A stretch of 46,912 nt of DNA from an uncultured Saprospiraceae bacterium (GTDB lineage: Bacteria > Bacteroidota > Bacteroidia > Chitinophagales > Saprospiraceae), in assembly GCA_937941765.1 (NCBI GenBank), contig CALDGQ010000031.1:1-46912 (forward strand). Reading direction: 5' to 3'. The notes beneath the pieces were generated by a model. It was given only the letters and a program-made list of their open reading frames with translations, ran no database searches and was not told where the DNA came from. Positions 24,610 to 34,459 of this stretch are shown in pieces. The translations under genes were made by a program, and so were the position numbers. Numbering within the stretch: position 1 is the first letter of the stretch; every line of letters begins with the position of its first letter.

Positions 24610-27600
24610 TTATTTATCCGAAATCTTTACAAATGGTTTTGATTTCTTTACTTGTCCATTTACTTTCAAAAGAACAGTATAAACACCACTCTCATATTTC
24701 GATGTATTGACAACCGTAGGAATATTTGTAGACACATTGTTAATTGTTTCCATCAAAACACCTGTACTATGATAAATTTCATAAACTCCTTCTTCTGTTT
24801 CGAATTTGTTAAGCACAATGGTAATCTGATCAGAAGCTGGATTAGGAAATAAATCGACTGCTTCATAAGAAGTAACTCTTACAAAGTTTCCATCTTCATC
24901 TCGCTCATTATAATATTCCGTAAACTCATTGTCATCAAGTGGTTTAGATACTTGTAATTCATTCAATTCTTCAGGAGCAACTAAAGGTGCAGAAGTGTTG
25001 ACGTGGATGGTGTAGTCTTCAGCTTCACCATACCCCAAACTTCCACAAGGTTGCGGCCATCCACCGTATCTCATTGCCACTCTCATTCTAGTATCTCCAG
25101 GTAATGCATGCCCAGGTACGTGTATACCATACCATTGACCATATGAATTGGTACATGCTTTGACCATTTCTCCAGCATCATAAAAATCACCATCTTGATT
25201 CCAATCAATCCAGACTTTCCAATAGGAAAGGTAAGCATTCCATTTATAGCCTGGTTTTAGGTAGATGTAATGCACGCAATTGGTGTAAACATCTGAAGAT
25301 AAGTTTGTGAAATCTGCATATCCCCAATTATTACCAGACCAATTTGAAAAACCACTCATGGTTACATTGTCAATATACTCATAGTAACTATTTCCCCAAA
25401 TATCACAATAGTCTGCTTCAGGGCAAGTATCTACAGTAACATCAAAAGAACAAGTTGCAATTCCTCCGCATGCATCTGTGAATTCATAAGAAACAGTAGT
25501 GGTTCCTTCTTGAAATTCACCACCGTTTTCTGGTCCACTAGTTTGTGTGATAGTAAGACCTGATTCATCACATGGCACTTCGATTATAAATTCGTAATGA
25601 TGTTTGTCATCGCGATCTCTCCATTTTCCATCTCCTTTAATAAGTGCAACATGGTCTGCTGCATTAGGATAGTAGCTGTCTTGATTGTTTGGCTCTCCAC
25701 TTAACCAATTGCTGTAATTTGAACTTTGATTTCCTTCCCAAATGAAATTTCCTTCGCTTACTTCATCTGTCAATCCAATCCAACAGGTTGGAGCAATAAT
25801 AGCATCTCTGATAAATTCATTTTCTGCTGCATCATTAATGACCACTAAATATCCACCGTAAGCAGTCGCCGTTTGTCTTGCTTGTGACCAACTCAGACTG
25901 TTGCTTTGTGAACAGAAATAACGATGACCATTAAAGATACCCATATCGATGTAGTCGGGTACTGAAATATCACATGTTGTACCCGCGCTGCAAGTACTCG
26001 TCGCAGTAGGTTCATTCCATGAAACATGAGTACCCGAAAGATCGCAACTCACTAGGATGTCCTCAGGGCAATCAACGATAATTTCATCATCACTTGAACA
26101 ATCTTCTGTAATGATTTGAATAACTATCGTTTCGTTTCCACAATCATCTGTTGCAGTCCAAGTTCTAGTAATTGTATTAACGTCATTGTTCGAAGTTGAT
26201 GATTCGTCAAATTCGATTAGTAAATTTGAATCGCAATTATCTGCTGCTGTAATCGAAGGTGCATCAGGAACATTTCCACAATCTACATTTTGATCTTCTG
26301 GCGTAGTTGAGAATAATGGTGCTTCTTCATCAATTACCGTAATAACTTGTGTTCCAGTTGTTTCATTACCGCAAACATCAATAGCCGTCCATGTCCTAAC
26401 AAAAGAACTACCAGTGCAATCACCCTCAATAGGAGTTTCTGCTAATGAAATTTCGATGTCACCAGGGCAAGTATCGGAAGCTGTTACATCTGCCGCATCT
26501 GGTATATCTTGACCACATTGAATCGTTACATCGGCAGGTACATTTTCCAAAGTAGGAGCATCATTGTCAATGACGGTAATAACTTGTTGGACGACAGAAG
26601 AATTTCCAGAAATGTCAGTTGCGGTGTAAATTCTAATATTTCTTAAAACAATAGGACAGCTTACTTCCTCAAATTCTTGAGAGAATACAACTTCCACATT
26701 GCCATCACAATTATCATTTGCAGATACATCTGGTGGCGGGATAATCCCACCACAATCAATAGTGATATCATCCGGAACTCCAACTATCATCGGACTTTCA
26801 TTGTCAATATCAGTTGTGATAATTTGCAAGTAAGAAGTAGTGTTTCCACAAACATCTGAGACGGTCCATGTTCTTTCAATAGTAGTTGCATTTACCACAA
26901 CATCTTGAAAAGCAGGAACAGAAATAGTTGAACAATCTTCTGCAACAGGCGGATCAACCGTTGTTTCATCGCCACAAAGTAGAGTCACATCATTTGGAGT
27001 ACTTGTGAAAATAGGAGCTTCATCATCAGTAACCGAAATGGTTTGAGTTACGATTGCTTCATTCCCACAATCATCAGTTGAAGACCAAGTTCTAACAATA
27101 GATTGACCAGTACAGTCTCCGTCTAAAGGACTTTCCGTATAGATTACTTCAGTTAAATCTGCACAATCAAATGCAAAGACTTCAGGAATTGCAGGAATAT
27201 CTTGACCACATTGGATGGTTACATCTTCAGGAACTCCTCCAAAGATTGGTGGTGCATTATCGAAAACAGTAATAACACTTTGTTCGGTAGTTGTATTTCC
27301 TTCCGCATCCGTAGCTGTGTAGAAAGTTGTATTTATCGAGAAAATAGGACATTCAGCAGACTGATCATTGTCGAAAGTAATTGTCACTTCTAAATCGTTG
27401 CCACAATTATCAGTAGCCGTCACAGTAGAAGGAAAGACCGTATCTCCACATTCTAATGTCAAATCTTCAGGTACGCCAACTAGCACAGGAGGCGTATTAC
27501 TAGTTGCTGTTGTAATAGTTTGTAGGTGTGTTATTGAATTGCCACAAACATCTGTGACGGTCCATGTTCTTTCTGTAGTAGTTGCATTTATCACGACATC

Positions 27601-30600
27601 TTGGAATGCAGGGACAGAAATAGTTGAACAATCTTCAGCGACAGGTGGATCCACAGTTGCTTCATCATCACATAGTAAAGTTACATCAGCTGGTACACTT
27701 GTAAAAATAGGTGCCTCGTCATCAATAATAGTAATGATTTGAAACTCTGTATGTTCATTTCCACATCCATCTGTTCCGGTCCATGATCTTCTAACAGAGT
27801 TTGCACAATCATCTAACTCAATTTCAATGAAAAATATTTCTACTTGACTACATCCATCCAATCCAACTACATCAGGAATGGCTGGTAACGAATCATCACA
27901 GTTGATAGTGACATCAGCAGGAACACCGGAAAGTGTGGGTGCTGTATTATCAACAATTGTAACCACATGAAGAATAGAAGTTGTATTCCCTGAAAGATCA
28001 GTAGCAGAATAAGTTCTATTAATAATCAATGAAATAGGACACTCACCTTGTATAATCTCATCTTGGACATCTACCGAAATAGCGCCGTCGCAATTGTCAA
28101 TAGCAATACTTGGAGGCTGAGGAATGGTGCCTCCGCATTCGAGCGTCACATCATCTGGAACATTTTGCAAAACAGGAGCAGTATTATCAATTTCGTTTGT
28201 AATAGTTTGAAGATAATTTGTGCTATTGCCGCACGCATCTACCAAAGTCCAGAGTCGTTCAATTGTTGTTGCATTTATATTGCTATCTTCAAATGTTGGT
28301 GTCAGATCTGCAGAACAATTATCGGCAACAGTCGGCATATCAATAATCAATTCCTCTCCACATGCTAATGTTATATCATCTGGTAAGGTTACGAAAACAG
28401 GCGCTTCTGTATCTACAACTGTAATGACTTGTGTTGCATTGGTCTCATTTCCACAATCATCAGCAACGGTCCAAATTCTAATTAAAGATCCATTTGTACA
28501 ATCCTCAATATTGTTTTCTTGTAAAGATAGATCAAAGAGTTGTGTGCATTCAAATGCTGTAACTTCAGCAGGAGCAGGTATCTGATCGCCACATTGGATT
28601 GTAATGTCAACAGGAACACCGAAGAGAATTGGAGCTTCCGTATCTAGTACTGTAATCACCCGTTGTTGTGTTGTTGTATTTCCAGCATCATCTGTTACAG
28701 AATAGATAGTGGTTTGAGTATTAAAAATAGGACAGTCAACAGCTTGATCCACTTCGAAGGTGGTAGTCACCTCCAAATCATTTCCACAATTGTCAGTGGC
28801 TGTGACCAATGTTGGAAATACAGAGCCGCCACATTCTAAGGTGAGGTCTTCCGGGACACCAATCAATTCTGGAAAGATGTTGTCTTCAATTGTAACAACT
28901 GATTGACAAGTTGAAGTATTGTCTGCACTATCTTCCACAGTTAAAATTACTGCCTGGATTCCAACTGCATTGCAGTCAAAATCAGAAATATTGATAGACA
29001 AGGAAGTGATGCCGCAATCATCTGTGCTATTGTTGTTTACTTCATCAGGTGTGATTGAAGCGATGCCATTCTCATCTAGCGCTATAACTAAATCATTACA
29101 AATTGCAATTGGTGCTTCTAAGTCTTGACAACCACATACTCCGGTAGGATCGGTGACGGTCACTAATGCGCCACAGCTACCAATCGGTCCTGTTGTGTTA
29201 GAAAAAATTACCGAAACAAAATTCCCACCTACATTATCGCAGGTAAAATTTGTAGTATTTAATTCAGCAGAAATAAAACAATTGTCATTGTAATTTGCCA
29301 CCATATCGGCTGTAATATTTGCATTACCATTCAAATCTAATGGTACTGTTGTTGGTAGACAACTTGTTGTAGGAGGCATATTATCAAACACATTGATGAT
29401 GCTAGTGCATGTAGAAGAATTACCTGCAGCATCTGAAACGGTTAAGGTTACAACAGGGAAGTTTGAAAGATTGTCGCAAGTGACTATTGATTGATCTAAC
29501 TCAAATTCTAAATCTCCGTCGCAGTTATCTGAACTTCCAAAATTAACGATGTCAGGTGTAATAATTCCTTCTCCATTTGCATCGAGTGAAACTGCTGTGC
29601 TTGTACAACCAGCGGTAGGTGGAGTTGCATCTTCAATAATCACTTGTGCTACACAAGTTGATGTGTTACTTTCTAGATCTGTAATTTCTAAGGTGATATT
29701 ATTGATTCCAATTTCACTACAATCAAAATCAGTTTGACTAGCTGTGATAGACTGAATACCGCAATCAGCAGTAGATCCATTGTCAATAGCTGTAGCCATT
29801 AACGTATAATTTCCAGCATCGTCCAAAGACACCGTGATGTCATTGCATAGCGCGACAGGTGGTTCACAGGTTGCGTTGGGTAGTCGAACATTTACACAGC
29901 CTTCATTTATAACAGTACAATTATTGCTTGATAAAGTTGGGTTGATACAAGTTGAAACGGGATCTAGTGTCACGGTAATCGCACCGTCAACCCGCCAAGA
30001 ATCATAATCAGCACTTGTAGCTATAAAACAAAAGGGAGTAGGTGGTATAAATTGTGCACATCCAGGTTCCTCTCTAAAACCAGAATTTCCACGTAGGGTT
30101 CCATTTTCGTCGATAATATTAAAAGTTTCAAAAGCACGATTGACATCACCTTTTACTTCAATACATATTTCTACATTTCCAGAAGTTGCTGGGTAGGTGT
30201 CAGTAATTGTATAAATAGTTGTATTTCCTGGACCACTTTCTGTTGCAGGATTGTAACCATTACACGATTCATTAGCAGAATAGCAAGGTGAAGTTCCGCC
30301 GAGATAAGTTGCTTTAATAAAAACGGCATCATTAAAGAGGTGTTCATCTCCATTCCCATCTAAAATTACTGCATATGCTTTTAAATAGGTAACCTGATCA
30401 TCAATGGTAACAGTCGTAGAAATTCCAGTAGAGTTGGTTGCATTCAAATTACCCGACCAATTTTCAGTTTTAATTAAATTCCCATTTTGATCTTCAACTA
30501 TGAGATCAAAACTTGAAACGGTTCCTGTTCCAAAATTTGAAAAGAATAAAGATAAATCAAAAGTATCATCGCAAGCATCCTCTTTATTGCTAATAGTAAT

Positions 30601-31692
30601 TGCAGTAGGACCTAAGTCGTAGGTTGGGGGAGGCATTGGTGCGCAAGCAGCTCCGTTTGCGGCCAATGCAGCTCTATTGTTAGCTATGTAATCTTGCATT
30701 CTATTTTTTTGTCCAAGTGTAAACATGTCCCAACAACTTCCAGTATAGTCCATATAATTGTTGATGTTGTCCGGTTGCTCTCCAAGTCCACCAAGCGCAA
30801 TTGCTCGGTAAGGATTGTTGGCACTTGTGTCATCCTCGTCTGTTGTGCATGTGTTGTTAGGTGCTGAGCATGTTCCTCCATTAGAGCCAGAAACGTTTTT
30901 AGCTGGAGTGTCGCAAACGAAATCTCCATTTGCTAAACAATCCGTGTTGGTACAACTATTTCCGTTGAAGGTGTGTCTCAAATTAAAATAGTGTCCCAAT
31001 TCATGAGCGATCAACCCTGAATTATAAGAGGTTGCTTTGAAGATTGTCACATCGGTACTACCACCTAAGTATACGCCGGCGATATTGCTACAAGGATTAA
31101 AATTGCTGTAGATTGATTGGAAAATAAAAATATTACAATATAGATTTGTGTCCCATCCATATTGTGCTTTTGCCTGTGTTACAATATTATTTGCCCCTGT
31201 GTAGGAACCTTGCGCAATTTCGGGATCGTAATGTCTTACAATTCCATTTGTGTAATTTCCATTTGGGTCGACCGAAGCTAAGCAAAGATCTATTTCGGTA
31301 TCCACTCCATAATTAGGATTGGAGTAAGTGCCTGCATTAAAATGTTGATGTCTAAATCGATTTGAAGCATCGATAAATGGTCCTATCAAACTAGCATCTG
31401 AAGGATTGTAAGTACTTCCATAAGATTCTCCAGAATGAATTACGTGGATAATAACGGGAATAGATTGAATCGGCATCAAATTATTTTGATTCCCATTTCT
31501 TGCTTTTTCTTTCATCCGTTTTCTATACAATGATTCTTGTTCTAAAACGGTTTGTGCATAGGCCGGATCTTGCAGTAAAATATTTTCTGCATGATCAGAT
31601 CCACATTGATGCTCATTTCCTGATTGAGCATTTAATTGCATGAATGAAAGTAATAAATAAAGGTAGCCTGTAAAGTGTATTATTCTTTTCAT
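24610..31692 (-). CDS. Giant T9SS-secreted M43-family metalloprotease with HYR-like stalk, C-type lectin and GEVED domains
   Basis: 2360 residues with a signal peptide (cleavage near NAQ, 23). The catalytic domain (about 60-350) has the zincin motif HELGHYFNLRH (230-240) and a downstream NYMDYTGSCWDMFT Met-turn, as in M43 pappalysin/cytophagalysin proteases. A CARDB-like domain (about 365-470) follows, then four modules of one Cys-containing type (about 608-938) and twelve HYR/Ig-like modules of about 77 residues (about 939-1866; DNA 28876-26097) organised as four three-module sets. A C-type lectin-like domain (about 1920-2037, with WIGLTDEVSEGNFIW and EPNN) interrupts a last HYR domain. Then come a GEVED domain (about 2155-2232, WIDWNQDGDF and GEAEDYTIHV) and a T9SS type A sorting domain (about 2280-2360, VDLFPNPASDQITI). 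A large surface or released protease that binds carbohydrate or cells is likely. Substrate is unknown. Confidence 0.9.
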   Translation of the reverse strand: MKRIIHFTGYLYLLLSFMQLNAQSGNEHQCGSDHAENILLQDPAYAQTVLEQESLYRKRMKEKARNGNQNNLMPIQSIPVIIHVIHSGESYGSTYNPSDASLIGPFIDASNRFRHQHFNAGTYSNPNYGVDTEIDLCLASVDPNGNYTNGIVRHYDPEIAQGSYTGANNIVTQAKAQYGWDTNLYCNIFIFQSIYSNFNPCSNIAGVYLGGSTDVTIFKATSYNSGLIAHELGHYFNLRHTFNGNSCTNTDCLANGDFVCDTPAKNVSGSNGGTCSAPNNTCTTDEDDTSANNPYRAIALGGLGEQPDNINNYMDYTGSCWDMFTLGQKNRMQDYIANNRAALAANGAACAPMPPPTYDLGPTAITISNKEDACDDTFDLSLFFSNFGTGTVSSFDLIVEDQNGNLIKTENWSGNLNATNSTGISTTVTIDDQVTYLKAYAVILDGNGDEHLFNDAVFIKATYLGGTSPCYSANESCNGYNPATESGPGNTTIYTITDTYPATSGNVEICIEVKGDVNRAFETFNIIDENGTLRGNSGFREEPGCAQFIPPTPFCFIATSADYDSWRVDGAITVTLDPVSTCINPTLSSNNCTVINEGCVNVRLPNATCEPPVALCNDITVSLDDAGNYTLMATAIDNGSTADCGIQSITASQTDFDCSEIGINNITLEITDLESNTSTCVAQVIIEDATPPTAGCTSTAVSLDANGEGIITPDIVNFGSSDNCDGDLEFELDQSIVTCDNLSNFPVVTLTVSDAAGNSSTCTSIINVFDNMPPTTSCLPTTVPLDLNGNANITADMVANYNDNCFISAELNTTNFTCDNVGGNFVSVIFSNTTGPIGSCGALVTVTDPTGVCGCQDLEAPIAICNDLVIALDENGIASITPDEVNNNSTDDCGITSLSINISDFDCNAVGIQAVILTVEDSADNTSTCQSVVTIEDNIFPELIGVPEDLTLECGGSVFPTLVTATDNCGNDLEVTTTFEVDQAVDCPIFNTQTTIYSVTDDAGNTTTQQRVITVLDTEAPILFGVPVDITIQCGDQIPAPAEVTAFECTQLFDLSLQENNIEDCTNGSLIRIWTVADDCGNETNATQVITVVDTEAPVFVTLPDDITLACGEELIIDMPTVADNCSADLTPTFEDSNINATTIERLWTLVDACGNSTNYLQTITNEIDNTAPVLQNVPDDVTLECGGTIPQPPSIAIDNCDGAISVDVQDEIIQGECPISLIINRTYSATDLSGNTTSILHVVTIVDNTAPTLSGVPADVTINCDDSLPAIPDVVGLDGCSQVEIFFIEIELDDCANSVRRSWTGTDGCGNEHTEFQIITIIDDEAPIFTSVPADVTLLCDDEATVDPPVAEDCSTISVPAFQDVVINATTTERTWTVTDVCGNSITHLQTITTATSNTPPVLVGVPEDLTLECGDTVFPSTVTATDNCGNDLEVTITFDNDQSAECPIFSINTTFYTATDAEGNTTTEQSVITVFDNAPPIFGGVPEDVTIQCGQDIPAIPEVFAFDCADLTEVIYTESPLDGDCTGQSIVRTWSSTDDCGNEAIVTQTISVTDDEAPIFTSTPNDVTLLCGDETTVDPPVAEDCSTISVPAFQDVVVNATTIERTWTVSDVCGNTTSYLQIITTDIDNESPMIVGVPDDITIDCGGIIPPPDVSANDNCDGNVEVVFSQEFEEVSCPIVLRNIRIYTATDISGNSSVVQQVITVIDNDAPTLENVPADVTIQCGQDIPDAADVTASDTCPGDIEISLAETPIEGDCTGSSFVRTWTAIDVCGNETTGTQVITVIDEEAPLFSTTPEDQNVDCGNVPDAPSITAADNCDSNLLIEFDESSTSNNDVNTITRTWTATDDCGNETIVIQIITEDCSSDDEIIVDCPEDILVSCDLSGTHVSWNEPTATSTCSAGTTCDISVPDYIDMGIFNGHRYFCSQSNSLSWSQARQTATAYGGYLVVINDAAENEFIRDAIIAPTCWIGLTDEVSEGNFIWEGNQSSNYSNWLSGEPNNQDSYYPNAADHVALIKGDGKWRDRDDKHHYEFIIEVPCDESGLTITQTSGPENGGEFQEGTTTVSYEFTDACGGIATCSFDVTVDTCPEADYCDIWGNSYYEYIDNVTMSGFSNWSGNNWGYADFTNLSSDVYTNCVHYIYLKPGYKWNAYLSYWKVWIDWNQDGDFYDAGEMVKACTNSYGQWYGIHVPGHALPGDTRMRVAMRYGGWPQPCGSLGYGEAEDYTIHVNTSAPLVAPEELNELQVSKPLDDNEFTEYYNERDEDGNFVRVTSYEAVDLFPNPASDQITIVLNKFETEEGVYEIYHSTGVLMETINNVSTNIPTVVNTSKYESGVYTVLLKVNGQVKKSKPFVKISDK
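26097..28876 (-). repeat. Twelve-module HYR-like coding repeat with a three-module period
   Basis: Within the giant protease gene, twelve modules of about 231 bases recur in order B-C-A four times. B modules contain DLTLECG...CPI...YxATDxxGN, C modules contain DVTIQCGQDIP...CTxxSxVRTW, and A modules contain DVTLLCGDE...ERTWTVxDVCGN. A2 and A3 are close to identical over PPVAEDCSTISVPAFQDVV (DNA near 27600-27660 and 26900-26960). B1 resembles B3 and B2 resembles B4. Confidence 0.85.
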
Positions 31693-32234
31693 AAGTTTAG
31701 TGTGATAAATTAAAAAATAAGACTTGTGTAATTCTTACATGTAATAGACCGTCTATATAATACTATGTGATATATTGAAATTTCTAAAAGGGCATTAGAT
31801 TCCACTTTAGAAATTAACAATGAGTTAATTCTATTCAATAAATTGACAGTTGCAATAAGGTGTTAACCTCATTCCAATCGCTATTAAAAAATAGTTTTGT
31901 GAGAGCTTAGTAAAATAAACTAAGCAAATTACGTTTGGTGATAAAACAGATGAAAATTTGGAAACTTAATGCTGGGGTGGTACAAAATAGTTTCTGTGCT
32001 CTTTGCATGTAAATTAAATTTTTATTTTAACATTTTAGATTAAATGTTAAAATAATTTTGAACTGCCTAATAAATATATTTATTCACCATGTATTTTGTA
32101 CTGGTTTTAAATAATTTACTTTTTTTAGATCAATAAATTGTTCAATCTTCAACTGGGCTTTTCAAGATTTAAAAGTGATAAATCTTATCGCTAGTGCGGC
32201 TTTACGAGGTGATATTATTTATGCCTGTTGCGTA
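31693..32234. other. 542-base gene-free region, giant protease / tilS
   Basis: Upstream of the giant protease gene and downstream of tilS, both on the - strand. It is AT-rich and must hold the promoter of the protease gene. Only a weak GCTTAG/CTAAGC hairpin (31905-31925) was seen. No ORF with protein-like features, RNA gene or strong terminator was found. Confidence 0.55.
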
Positions 32235-33569
32235 CTAAATGAAAGTGTAATGTAAAACCAGTATCTCAGTGGTTTGGGGTTGAACACAAACACGGTGATC
32301 AACTCGATGTCCAACGATCCAACAAATTGTACCCGCAGATTCTAGAATCCAAACCTTTTCTTTTTCCAACAGGCTAAACTTATTGTTTACAAAGAAATCT
32401 TTTAATTTTTGTTGCTGACCATTCATTCCGAAAGGTTGAAAATTATCACCTGCTTGCCATCTTCTAAATTTTAATGGGAAATCCAGTTTCCCCAAATCTA
32501 AATAAGCGAGATGTTTTTCAAATTTTGTAGGAATCACAGAAGTAGTTTCAACATAAATAACACCGTCACCTAGGTCGAGTTTTTCATTGGGAGAATGGAG
32601 TATTACTTCTGCAAGTCTATTGTTTGTTGAAGGTATTGTAGTTACAATCAATTTATCCCGATTCAAAACCGCACGATGAGATACCGTTAAAAACTGTCTT
32701 CCAGATTTCGTATCAGTTGTCTTCAACATTTGAATAACTTGATCTTCATTAAAACCAAAAGGCGAAATACATTCGTATAAGATTGTTTTTTGAGCGGTAT
32801 GTTTTTTAATCTTTGCAAGATCAAATTCGACATCCCCATTTGCAAATGAAGTCATTACCTCATTTTTAATCTGTGCGATTCTTTCTTCAAATAAAATGGA
32901 CACTTCATTCAACTTGTCAAAATTTTTCCTAGCCGTGTTTTCAAGTGCAGGGTTTAATTCTTGAAGCGTTGGGATGACTTGATGTCTAATTAAATTACGA
33001 GCATACTTGTCATTTGTATTGCTGGCATCTTCCCGAAATTGAATCTCAAAACTTGCTGAATATTTTTCAATAGTATCTTTAGATGCAAAAAGCAATGGTC
33101 GAATGATCTGATTTCTGATTGGTGGGATTCCGGTTAATCCACGGATACCTGTACCTTTTGTGAAATTATATATTGCAGTTTCGATGCTATCATTCAGATG
33201 ATGTGCAGTTGCTATGAAATCAAATTGATTTTCAACCCGAATTTTTTCCAACCATTCATAACGTAAATCACGTGCAACCAATTGGATAGATTGTTTTCTG
33301 TCTGTTGCGATTTTTTGAGTTTCAAATTGGGTGGTATAAAATGGAATGCTTGCCTTTTCACAAGTTTGTTTAACAAATAAAGCATCCCCTTCGGATTCAT
33401 TTTTTCTCAATTTAAAATTGACATGAGCGACAGCAATTGGAATGTTCGCAGCTCTAAAAAGATAGAGCATCACCATCGAATCAATACCACCACTTACTGC
33501 CAAAAGTACTTTTTGACTTGGATTGATTTTGAGTTTTTCTTTGTAATATTTTAAAAATGGATTTAGCAT
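32235..33569 (-). CDS. tilS: tRNA(Ile)-lysidine synthetase
   Basis: 444 residues. The ATP pyrophosphatase P-loop SGGIDS lies at 26-31, followed by AHVNFKLRKNES, the HH motif region ATAHHLNDSIET and FTKGTGIRGLTGI, REDASNTNDKYARNLIRH, all standard for TilS. The C-terminal third (about 330-444, with LKFRRWQAGDNFQPFGMNGQQQKLKDFFVNNK) is the TilS substrate-binding domain. The enzyme attaches lysine to C34 of the CAU-anticodon tRNA(Ile) in the cytoplasm, changing its reading to AUA, and is essential in most bacteria. Length and domain order are normal. It is divergent from the maltose operon across 212 bases. Confidence 0.95.
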   Translation of the reverse strand: MLNPFLKYYKEKLKINPSQKVLLAVSGGIDSMVMLYLFRAANIPIAVAHVNFKLRKNESEGDALFVKQTCEKASIPFYTTQFETQKIATDRKQSIQLVARDLRYEWLEKIRVENQFDFIATAHHLNDSIETAIYNFTKGTGIRGLTGIPPIRNQIIRPLLFASKDTIEKYSASFEIQFREDASNTNDKYARNLIRHQVIPTLQELNPALENTARKNFDKLNEVSILFEERIAQIKNEVMTSFANGDVEFDLAKIKKHTAQKTILYECISPFGFNEDQVIQMLKTTDTKSGRQFLTVSHRAVLNRDKLIVTTIPSTNNRLAEVILHSPNEKLDLGDGVIYVETTSVIPTKFEKHLAYLDLGKLDFPLKFRRWQAGDNFQPFGMNGQQQKLKDFFVNNKFSLLEKEKVWILESAGTICWIVGHRVDHRVCVQPQTTEILVLHYTFI

Positions 33570-33703
33570 ATAAGTAAAAAAAGGAAATTTTCCAGTTTAA
33601 TTATTTGTACAACGCTGTGATTCTCCGTGACGCTCATGATTTTCTTTGTAATAACACAAAACAAATTTATAGATTATTACCTATCAGTTGCTCAAATTAA
33701 ATT

Positions 33704-33711
33704 TATATTTG
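33704..33711 (+). promoter_or_regulatory. Candidate -7 element TATATTTG of the maltose operon
   Basis: Perfect match to the Bacteroidota -7 consensus TAnnTTTG, 70 bases before the pgmB start in the 212-base divergent region. A TTG at 33688-33690 is too close to be an ideal -33 element. Confidence 0.4.
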
Positions 33712-33781
33712 ATTCGAAATCAAGAAACCTTCCTTTAATTTGTCTTAATTTATTGATATTCAAACATTTACAACAATTGAA

Positions 33782-34459
33782 ATGAAAAAAATTTCTGCAT
33801 GTATTTTTGATTTAGATGGCGTCATTGTAGACACGGCTAAATATCATTTTAAAGCTTGGCGTCGATTAGCCAATGAATTGGGATTCGATTTTACGGAAAA
33901 AGAAAATGAAAAATTGAAAGGAGTTGGTCGAATTGATTCCTTAAAATTAATTTTAAAATGGGGTGGTGTGAAAATGGATGAAGCAAGTATGCAAACCTTG
34001 GCTGCAAAAAAGAACGAGTGGTATGTTGAAGATGTTGGTAAAATGACATCAGATGAAATCATGATTGGTGTTGTTGATTTTTTAGATGAATTGCAAGCTA
34101 AAAAAATTAAAATCGGATTGGGTTCTGCTTCAAAAAATGCAGTACCGATTTTGACACAATTAGAAATTAAACATTATTTCGAAGTCATCATGGATGGTAC
34201 CAATGTTACCAAAGGAAAACCGGACCCAGAAGTGTTTTTAAAAGGAGCAGAAAGACTAAAAATTGATCCCAGTAATTGTATTGTTTTTGAAGATGCTTCC
34301 AAAGGTGTAGATGCTGCATTGAAAGGTGGGATGTATGCCGTTGGTGTTGGGAAAGAAGCAGATCTAGGTCATGCGCATCATGTGATTCCAGATTTCAAAG
34401 ATCTTAAGTTTGATGCATTAGAATCAATTCTTTCAACAAAAGAAGGAATAAAACAATGA
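33782..34459 (+). CDS. pgmB: Beta-phosphoglucomutase
   Basis: 225-residue HAD-superfamily enzyme. The nucleophile motif DLDGV (10-14) holds D10 and the acid/base D12. Substrate-helix residues follow (DTAKYHFKAWRRLA), then GLGSASKNA (motif II Ser), the Lys in GKPDPEVF, and the metal-binding VFEDASKGV. These match beta-phosphoglucomutases, which convert beta-glucose 1-phosphate to glucose 6-phosphate. The gene overlaps the GH65 phosphorylase start by four bases (ATGA, 34456-34459), indicating coupled translation. The phosphorylase makes the beta-glucose 1-phosphate that this enzyme uses, so the two form a cytoplasmic route from maltose to glycolysis. Confidence 0.93.
   Translation: MKKISACIFDLDGVIVDTAKYHFKAWRRLANELGFDFTEKENEKLKGVGRIDSLKLILKWGGVKMDEASMQTLAAKKNEWYVEDVGKMTSDEIMIGVVDFLDELQAKKIKIGLGSASKNAVPILTQLEIKHYFEVIMDGTNVTKGKPDPEVFLKGAERLKIDPSNCIVFEDASKGVDAALKGGMYAVGVGKEADLGHAHHVIPDFKDLKFDALESILSTKEGIKQ

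Noticed and set aside
27368..29737. Several + strand ORFs of 60-124 codons opposite the giant protease gene
   Set aside because: They are antisense shadows produced by the repeated Cys/Asp/Thr-rich codons of the HYR modules; compositions are repetitive and unlike real proteins.
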